Shown piece by piece: positions 57,346-64,000 of a DNA stretch of 64,000 bases. The notes beneath the pieces were generated by a model that saw nothing but the letters and a program-made list of their open reading frames with translations, was not told the DNA's origin and did no database searches. A program made the position numbers and the translations under genes. The stretch comes from Eutreptiella sp. 'Long Island Sound 2002' (taxonomy: Eukaryota; Euglenozoa; Euglenophyceae; Eutreptiales; Eutreptiaceae), in contig OZ038378.1 of the NCBI GenBank assembly GCA_964036045.1, positions 58,317,408 to 58,381,407 on the forward strand. Reading direction: 5' to 3'. Numbering within the stretch: the first letter of the stretch is position 1; every line of letters starts with the position of its first letter.

Positions 57346-60300
57346 ACGGCGGGGCACGCCCTCAAGCCTCGTGGCCTTGGGAGAAGCCCAGCGCCAGCAG
57401 AGCCTCCGGGGGGTGAAACGCAGGGCCCTCCGACGCAAGCAGGAAACCCTCAACTTGAAACGCACCCCAGAGCAGTGGAGGGAGGTGCAGCGTCGTAGCA
57501 GGGGCCCCCCGCGCGATGTCTCGGAAATCCCCCTGGACAGCAAGGCGCTCCTCAACCCTAGGGAGACGTTGTCTGCCCTGTACTTGAGCCGCCTACGGCT
57601 CCAGGGCCATAGCTACCGGATCCGAGATGACCCCGACCGATGGGCCCATTTCCAGAGGTACCTGGGGCTGCTGCCACAGCACGCCCCGCCAGCCCGCGGC
57701 GACTCTGTCCAGCCCCGCCACCTCTGGGAGGTGCAGTCGGGGAAGGCCCGCGGCCCCGACCTCCGCCTACCCGAAGCGGACATCTGCATCGATATCTCCT
57801 GGTACCGACACCTGACGGAGGCGGACCAGAAGACCCTGTGCACCGTGGTGCGCAGCCCCCCGGTCAGCCGCACGGTGGGCAGGCGGGGGCGGGTTACCCT
57901 GCTCCTAAAAAACCCGGACCAGCCGGTCCAGGAGGCGAACCTCCGAGGGATAACCATCTCCTCCCACGTCTCCAAACTCGAGCCCACGGCCTTCTATGCC
58001 GTGGCGACAGCCGTCTACGAGCGGGCCCTGGGGGGCCCCTGCCTAGTGGGGGGCATGCGGGGGATATCCCTCCAGGAGGTCGTCCGCACGGTGCACATGA
58101 AGCTGGACCAGGCCAGGCTTCAAAGCCGGATAGTGGACGTCCTGATCACGGATCTCGCAAAATTCTTCGACGTGATCGCGCAGGACATTCACCCTATAGT
58201 GGGAGCCCGGGTGGGCCTGGGAGAGGCCGACCACCTCGCCACCCATACCGAGGGTTTCTCCTACACCCTGCCCTTGGGCCCCTGGCAGTCCCACACCCTG
58301 ACGCAACTCCTGGGTACGCCCCAGGGTACCGTCCAGGGGGTCCATGCGGGGGCGACGGCGGCGCTCCCCTTCTTGCGATACATGGACATCACATACCGGT
58401 CCTCGGCGGTAGAGCCCTTCCGCTTCCCGGGACTCATGTGGGTGGACGACACGATCGTCCTCTTGGAGCGGGGCGATTCCCACCCCATACAGGGGGTCCT
58501 ATTGGATCAGCGGGTATACTACCAGGGAATCCTGCGGGTGGACGTCCCTGACCGCAAGATCCAGCACGGCTCCACGTCAGACCCACGGCCCCTACGGTCG
58601 CCTACGCCAGCAGCCGTGGCCCTCCACCTAGGCCGCGCATGGGTGACGAGTACCCCGGACCAGCGGCGGGAGGCACTGGCAGGGGCCCCGGAGATACAGC
58701 CCTCCAGGGTCCTCCGATATATGGGAACCGACATTTACCTCCAGGGGGCGCCTACGGCCCCCCGCAACCTGCCGGAGGTCAGGGCGGAGCTCTGGACACA
58801 GCTCCGCCCCCAGCGGCTCTCCCCGGACGCGGCCATGATGGTGCTCATGGCCAAGCTCCCGAGCAAGCTGCTCCCTCTGGCCAGCGTGTACCGCCCCACG
58901 GCCAAGGTACACGCGGCAAACAATGCTCTCATGGTGCGAGCATACAAGCACGTGACGGGCATCTCCCGCCACGCTCATACCGACGCGCTCTGGGGACCCT
59001 GGGAGCATGGGTGCCAGGGTCTCACTCGGTCAGAGCACTCGTGGCAGGCGGCGGTAGTTCGAGAGTGGGTTCGGCAGGGGGCCTGGGCCAAGCAGGAGTT
59101 CCGGGACTCCCAGGCCTACTACCTGCAAACGCACCAGGCACTCAGGGGGGGCTGCCCGGCGGTGCTTACCCCGGGGCAGTACACGCATCACCCCAAGTGC
59201 CCCCACCTCATAGCCACGCTGCAGCGGGTCGTGGATGAGGTGGCCATGCCCATGTGGATGCCGGGCCAGTGCTCAGGGACCACCCCCATCCTGGTCCGAG
59301 GTCCCGGTGGGCCGCGATCGGCGGCAGCGGCGGCCCCTGCCCCCCGGGTGGAGGTGTACACAACTCTGTATGGCGCCGTCGCGCAGGTGGTCGTCCCCCC
59401 GACGGTGTACGAAACGGTACAGGCCCTGGGCCACCATCACCTCGGCGACCTCTACACAGAGAATCACCAGGTGCTGCCGGAGCGAGCCCTGAAGAGACGA
59501 GCGCCAGCCCGCAAGGGGATCCCGGGGCTACGGGCGTGGCTGGCCCGCCACGCTGCGGTACTGGTCCCGCTCCTGAGGGAACCCACGCCGCGATGGCAGG
59601 CGGCGCCCAAGGACTGGATCCCGAGGGCCGTGCCCACCTATCAGGCGGAAGTCATCGTGGGGGGCCGGGCGGCCAAAACCACCCGAATGGAGACGATATA
59701 CCATAGGGGACAGCCCCTCCGGATGACCGCAGCCCTGCAGGACACCATGGAGACCGCGGGCTGGGCGTCAGAACCCCGGGTGTGCCCGCAGCCCCCGGGC
59801 ACCCTGCCCAGCGACACCAGGCTCCACCGCCTCCTGGTGGCCCTCCTGGATATCCAAGTGCAGGTGGATGCGCCGCTGCACGCCCAGCTGTGGGGCGACC
59901 ACCGGCAGGAGTCCCTGGCCCAGCTCCAGCGCACTGGGGTCAGGGCGCCCACCGTCGTGTGGACGACAGCCCCCCCGACTGCCGCCTACTGGAACTGGGC
60001 CAGCACATCGCAGGCCCCTCTCGTGACGATCACCTCGACGCTGCCGCCGTTTCCGTCGATCGCCATAGCCCCGGCGGCGGTGGCGCGCTTCCAATATCCA
60101 GCGGAGTGCATGGCGCACAAATGCCCGGGGCACCCGCACAAGGGACCCCTCTATTACTCCCTCGATACGGTGGGGACAGTGCCAGCGGAGCTACACAAGG
60201 CCCTGCGCACCCACCTCAGGGAGCACCATGGGGACATGGCCCTCCTGGCGCCCCACGGCCGGGCGACCGACCCCCCGCGAGTGTTGGCCCCTGAGACTCG

Positions 60301-61474
60301 CCCAGGCGTCTGGTTCCATGAGATGCCTGCGCTGGCGACCCTCCGAGGCAGTGTCCCGGCGGTGGATGCAGGGGCCACGCAGGCGGGTATGGCCATGGCC
60401 GGGGTCGTCCAGAGCGGGCCTGGGGAGTATCAGGCCCAGGTGGCCTCAGGAGTGGGCACCTCCCAGGAGGGGGAAGCGATGGCCCTCCTCTCGTATGCCC
60501 GCCGGCTGGCGACACAGCAGGGGGTTTACTGGCTGGTGCCGGACTCGGAGGCAGCAGTGGGGGCCCTCCGCACGTACCAGGAAGGAGGGCACTGCGGAGA
60601 TGGCATCCACCACCTCTACGCCACTGTCCTAGGGGGGCAGCGCCTCTCCCCGAGGTCTGCCATCAATGTGGTGACCACACCGTCGCACTGGATCACGGAC
60701 CTCAACGTCCGTGTGGACGCAGCGACGCGGGAGCCGCCGGAGGTAGACCTCACGTGGCTCCTCAGGCGCCCCTACTCATTTATCCCCCCAGTGCCCTTCC
60801 GCGACCAGTGCCAGCTCTCCCCGACGGCGCTGAGTGACTGGTTGCAGGACCGGGCCTCCATACCGGCGCAAGCCATCTACGAGGCCCGCTGGGGGGTAAA
60901 TTTCATGCTAGGGGGGGGCCTCCCCCTGGACTGGTTCGACCACGACCAGCAGCGCCACATCACGGCGCATCGCATGGACAACGTCCCGACCATGACCGTC
61001 CTGGCCCACCGTTCCTCCCACCGGGGCACGGTGCTGGATACAACGTGCCTCCTGTGCGGGACACAGCCCGAGACGGCGCCCCACCTGTGGGCCTGCTCGG
61101 CTCAATCGCAGGAGTGGGGGCCAGCCCGCCGGCGCCTCGCAGCGTGGCTCGACCAGAAGGTGGGGCCACGGGCGGCCCCAGTGCGTCACCAGCTGTGGGA
61201 ACCGACTGTGCTGGAGCAGTGGGCGGCAGCCCTGCGGACCCCCTCCATGCAGCTGGCCCACCTGGAGTGTACGGGGCCCCACTCGCTGGGCACGGAGTTC
61301 CTCCGCCACGTCGTGGAGGAGTCCATACGGATCTGGTACGCCCACGCCAAGGCGCGTGCCACACTGCTGAAGGCCCGCCTGGGCCCGGGCAGCACGATGG
61401 CGTGGGCGTTGCAGGAGCTGCGCCTGCACCAGCAAGCAGAAAGGGAAGGGGTGCAGCGGGAGCTCCTGGAATAA
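57345..61474 (+). CDS. LINE ORF2 part 2: reverse transcriptase, RNase H, CCHC
   Basis: This frame of about 1,370 codons is open from just after a TGA at 57,344. It starts with a basic helix (RGVKRRALRRKQETLNLKR). RT motifs are LRGITISS, the A box ITDLAKFFDVI (near 58,145), the B box GTPQGTVQGVHAG (near 58,312) and the C box WVDDT (58,439-58,453), where V replaces the more usual A or L before DD. The thumb and a long linker follow, then RNase H (PAVDAG near 60,360, EGEAMALL, VPDSEA and a final NVRVDAAT), then a CCHC motif (CLLCGTQPETAPHLWAC near 61,045) and a helical C-terminus. Part 1 lies in another frame, so the full polyprotein would need a +1 shift near 57,345-57,375 as well as at the G run. 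Confidence 0.9.
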
Positions 61475-61642
61475 GCGCGGTCGCCAGAGGCGAACTCACC
61501 AGGTCTCCCCGACTCCCCCTTCCCCTGCCGAGGCATACACACTTACGCACGGCGCGCACACAACACACACAGCCCAGCCCGTTTACCTTTACCCGTGGGT
61601 AGACATCCCGGCCTTTTGCCCTTTGGTAACAGCGCCTTCGGC
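61475..61642 (+). other. LINE 3' UTR with terminal stem-loop
   Basis: The sequence after the TAA is conserved in copies A, B and C, including CTTTACCCGTGGGTAGAC (an ACCC-GT-GGGT inverted repeat) and, at the very end, GCC-TTC-GGC (3-bp stem, 3-base loop) directly before the ACACC tail. The terminal stem-loop is present unchanged in all five 3' ends of the window. In other LINEs such a stem-loop is the RT recognition site, so the same role is likely. Confidence 0.7.
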
Positions 61643-61796
61643 ACACCACACCACACCACACCACACCACACCACACCACACCACACCACACCACACCACA
61701 CCACACCACACCACACCACACCACACCACACCACACCACACCACACCACACCACACCACACCACACCACACCACACCACACTGCACCACACTGCAC
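61643..61796 (+). repeat. (ACACC)n tail of LINE copy C
   Basis: About 28 perfect ACACC pentamers run to 61,780, followed by two degenerate ACTGCACC-like units before the 41-bp repeats begin. The tail serves as the 3' end of the element. The minus strand reads GGTGT repeats. Confidence 0.95.
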
Positions 61797-61797
61797 A

Positions 61798-62472
61798 GGG
61801 GCGGTGAGTTCAATAAGGCCCCAGTGCGCTCTTCCACGGGGGCTATGAGTTCAATGAGGCCCTGATCCGCTCACACATAGGGGCCAAGAGTTCAATGTGG
61901 CCCCATTGTCGTGTTGCATGGGGGCCATGTGTCTAATGAGGTCCTAGTGCGCTCACGGGCAAGGAGTTCCAAGAACCCCCAATGCGCTCCCCCACAGGGG
62001 CCATTATTTCAATGAGGCCCCAAAGCGCCCTTGCCCAAGCGGCAGGATTTCAATGAGGCCCCAGTGTGTTCATGCATAGGGGCCAAAGTTTTCGATAAGG
62101 CCCCAGTGATGATGAGGCTCCCGCACAGGGACTAGGATTTCAATGAGGCCCCGGTGTGCTCATGCATAGGGCCCATGGGTACCAAAAGGCCCAAGTGCGC
62201 CCCCGCACAGGGGCCAAAAGTGCAATGAGGCCCAGTGCATGACGCTCATGCACAGGGGCCAGGAGGACCATGAGGCCCGGGGGCGATCCCACAGAGGGGC
62301 CATGAGTTCAATCAAGCCCCAGTGCGCCCGGTCAGGATGTCAATGAGGCCCCGGTGCGCTCATGGGCCATAAGTTCAATGAGGCCGCAATGCGCTCCCAC
62401 GCAGCAGCCGCGGGTTCAACGAGCCCCAAGTGCGCCTACGCACAAGGCCATGAGCAATGAGGCCCCAGTGTT
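61798..62472 (+). repeat. Degenerate tandem repeat, 41-bp unit (~16 copies)
   Basis: The unit reads GGGGCCATGAGTTCAATGAG then GCCCCAGTGCGCTCATGCACA. The first three copies are exactly 41 bp apart, and later ones carry indels. Each unit has an inverted GGGGCC/GGCCCC pair around a TTCAATGA core. Copies are much more diverged than in the 82- and 47-bp arrays, so this is an old array. Confidence 0.85.
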
Positions 62473-62770
62473 GACTGCCCCTGGGCAGTAAGGCACTGCA
62501 CAGCGCGAGTTCCAGTGCCCACCGCCCCCAGGCAGTGAGATAGTGCATGGTGGGAGCTCCACTACCCACTGCCCCAAGGCCGTGAGGCAGTGCACAACAG
62601 GAGTTCCACTGCCCACTGCCCCTAGGCAATACGGCAGTGTACGGCAGGAGGCCCTCTGCCCACTACCCTTGGGTAGTGAGGCAACATTCAGATGGAGTTC
62701 CACTGCGTGCTGCCCCTAGGCAGTGGGGCAGTGTGCAGCAAGAAGACCACTACCCACTGCCGTGAGGCAG
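62473..62770 (+). repeat. Degenerate 47-bp satellite copies on the far side of the LINE array
   Basis: About six units resemble the 47-bp monomer of 50,718-52,590 (GGAGTTCCACTGCCCACTGC, CCC(C/T)AGGCAGTG, GGCAGTGCA), but are diverged and of uneven length. Their presence on both sides suggests that the LINE copies sit in or beside an older 47-bp array, with only the left block homogenised. Confidence 0.8.
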
Positions 62771-62778
62771 AGAGCAGA

Positions 62779-62868
62779 AGGATGCCCTGCAAATGTAGGA
62801 TGCCCTGCGGATGTAGGATGCCCTGCCATGGCAGGATGCCTTGCCGTTGCAGGATAACTTGCCAAAGC
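62779..62868 (+). repeat. 18-bp tandem repeat, five copies
   Basis: Five 18-bp units on the theme AGGATGCCCTGCGGATGT occur without spacers, and the later units are diverged (AGGATAACTTGCCAAAGC). Six-codon periodicity could in principle encode a peptide repeat, but no longer gene surrounds it. Confidence 0.85.
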
Positions 62869-62924
62869 AGGAGAGCGGCGGAGGAAATTCGGCCCAGAGC
62901 GCGACAGCGCGTGGGCCGAAGGCC

Positions 62925-63043
62925 GGGGGGGGGGGGGCACGGCACGTAGGAAGCGCCACCAACACTCCATGGCGAGGGCTGGAACCCCCCCCCCCCTGCG
63001 CCGCAACCGGGGCCGGCACACGTGCCCCCCCCCCCCCCCCCCC
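62925..63043. other. Long G and C homopolymer tracts
   Basis: A run of 13 G (62,925-62,937) is followed by runs of 12 C (62,985-62,996) and 19 C (63,025-63,043). They could form G-quadruplex or i-motif structures or a G/C foldback stem. Homopolymer lengths in assemblies are unreliable. Confidence 0.8.
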
Positions 63044-63689
63044 GCCGCACAGGACCCGCAGCCGCCACCACAGGGCAGAGCGGCGGGAACCAGTGCATAC
63101 CACCGCTTTCCGCCGTGGTGCACACTCCAATGGTAGTGTGTTGGAATGTTGCTCTAATTGGAGCGATTAGAACACTTTTTGGTTCGACCACCTCTTTATA
63201 GTAATGTGTTGGAACACCGTTAGAACACCTTGTGTCCACCCACCTCAAGTTTTTTGTATGCCCTCTCCCGTCGATGATCTGACCACCCACCTCGTTCTGC
63301 TTAGCGCTGGCGGCAAGCTTGCATTGGCAATGTGCCGATTTATTTGTGTCCTTCATCAAACAACCACATATATTGCCTCTTGCCATTGTTGGTCCCATGA
63401 ACAACAAGAATTGATTTGGTCTTGCACCTAGAATTTCTCCCTGTGTTGCATATTGGCATAACAAAATGGAAACACATACCAGATGTTGCCCTTTAAGGCC
63501 ATCACTTTTCATGGGTTACACAAAGAATCAGCCGTATGCACCCCCCCTGGTGACGCTTAAGAAGCTACCATTATGGCACACTTCACTCTGTGGGAATGAG
63601 AACAATGACACGTACTTCAGCCGACGGTTGCTGCGGCAAAGTGTGTTGTATTGCGAACACAAGCAGACTGATCGTGTGCCCTGGCTGTT
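63044..63689. other. Lower-GC stretch, no gene recognised
   Basis: The base composition changes here to near-balanced sequence. The only structure I see is an imperfect duplication of TAGT...GTGTTGGAA...TTAGAACAC at about 63,134-63,174 and 63,199-63,230. The open frames are short, without motifs, and on neither strand better than chance. Confidence 0.5.
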
Positions 63690-63810
63690 AGAAGCTGCAC
63701 ACAGTGTGTGCACAACACACATAGCCCTCCCGTTTACTTATACCCGTGGGTAGACATCCCGGCCTTTGCCTTCTTGTAATAGCGCCTTCGGCACACCACA
63801 CCACACCACA
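63690..63810 (+). mobile_element. LINE copy D: diverged 3' UTR fragment with short ACACC tail
   Basis: About 100 bp match the LINE 3' UTR with differences (CCCGTTTACTTATACCCGTG and AATAGCGCCTTCGGC), followed by three to four ACACC units. The stem-loop GCC-TTC-GGC is intact. It is an older, heavily 5'-truncated insertion or a related subfamily. Confidence 0.85.
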
Positions 63811-64000
63811 GACGGTAAAATGCATACAAAAGCACAACACAAAACACACATCCACACAAACACAACCCACAACACACAATACACCAAACCTGCAACCGGG
63901 CTGCGAAAGGCAAGGGTAGTCCGTCAGCAACGGCCTTGTGCGCCGAAGTGTATGCACTCTAGAGGGGCCCTCTCCAACGGTGATCGTTGCTGCGAATATA
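63811..64000. other. AC-rich segment to the window end, no gene
   Basis: A/C-rich sequence (ACACAAAACACACATCC and similar) runs to about 63,890 and then ordinary sequence to the edge. It may be degenerate tail material of copy D. I see nothing else. Confidence 0.5.

Larger units (their letters stand above)
55123..61780 (+). mobile_element. LINE copy C, near full length, APE endonuclease + RT + RNase H
   Basis: This is a non-LTR retrotransposon of about 6.5 kb plus tail. It starts TGCACCGCCGGCAG directly after two ACACC units of copy B. The order is ORF1 (ends 56,245), ORF2 with APE-type endonuclease, RT, RNase H and a CCHC motif (ends 61,474), 3' UTR, a 3' stem-loop and (ACACC)n from 61,643. 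ORF1 has one in-frame TAG and ORF2 two frame changes, so this copy is probably dead unless recoding is used. ORF1 has no ATG near the 5' end and its frame runs into the upstream tail, so a short 5' truncation is likely. RNase H-bearing APE LINEs occur in the I group and in plant and algal L1-like lineages. The clade cannot be assigned by eye. Confidence 0.92.

Noticed and set aside
53740-61435. Large minus-strand frames opposite LINE ORF2 (up to ~360 codons) and GVVWC-type repeats
   Set aside because: They are antisense shadows of the ORF2 coding frame and of the ACACC tails.
61798-62472. 41-bp repeat as a half-monomer of the 82-bp satellite
   Set aside because: The lengths are in a 1:2 ratio, but the sequences (TTCAATGAGGCCCC versus the CCGGTGTGCC and CCTGCAGG boxes) do not align, so this is a coincidence.

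Overview
This window is a GC-rich, repeat-dominated piece of a eukaryotic nuclear genome. I see no convincing single-copy host gene, no tRNA or rRNA and no bacterial operon structure. Its two retroelement classes (a tyrosine-recombinase retrotransposon with split direct repeats, and an APE-type LINE with an RNase H domain) together with the GC richness fit a green alga best. Split-direct-repeat elements are known from Volvox (kangaroo), but also from nematodes and other groups, so the organism is an inference of low to moderate confidence.

Layout. 1-840: non-repetitive flank without a supportable gene. 842-34,580: a huge tandem array of an 82-bp monomer (about 410 copies) with divergent ~95-bp monomers at its left edge and many nested higher-order duplications. 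34,581-41,481: one complete 6.9-kb tyrosine-recombinase retrotransposon inserted in the satellite without target-site duplication. It has the A1-ORFs-B1-A2-B2 split direct repeats, a Gag-like ORF with a C-terminal zinc knuckle, a tyrosine recombinase, an RT/RNase H ORF and an unrecognised fourth ORF. Three copies of a conserved, covarying RNA hairpin lie before gag, before ORF4 and after ORF4. 41,482-50,717: the same 82-bp satellite resumes in phase. 50,718-52,590: a second satellite with a 47-bp, hairpin-prone monomer. 52,591-61,796: four head-to-tail copies of one LINE family. Three are 5'-truncated fragments and one is near full length but carries stops and frameshifts. All end in the same 3' stem-loop followed by an (ACACC)n tail, and each later copy begins directly in the tail of the previous one. 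61,798-63,043: degenerate 41-bp, 47-bp and 18-bp repeats and long G/C homopolymers. 63,044-64,000: lower-GC sequence with one more diverged LINE 3' end.

How it works together. The window looks like heterochromatin (pericentromeric, subtelomeric or another satellite domain) that grows by unequal exchange and is colonised by elements that avoid genes: a circle-integrating recombinase element in the 82-bp array and a LINE that appears to target its own ACACC tails. The YR element looks young (one mismatch between the 108-bp A repeats, three between the 85-bp B repeats, all four main ORFs open). The observations most worth following are its covarying hairpins, a UGA-CGG gag/recombinase junction, the unknown ORF4, and the self-nesting LINE array.
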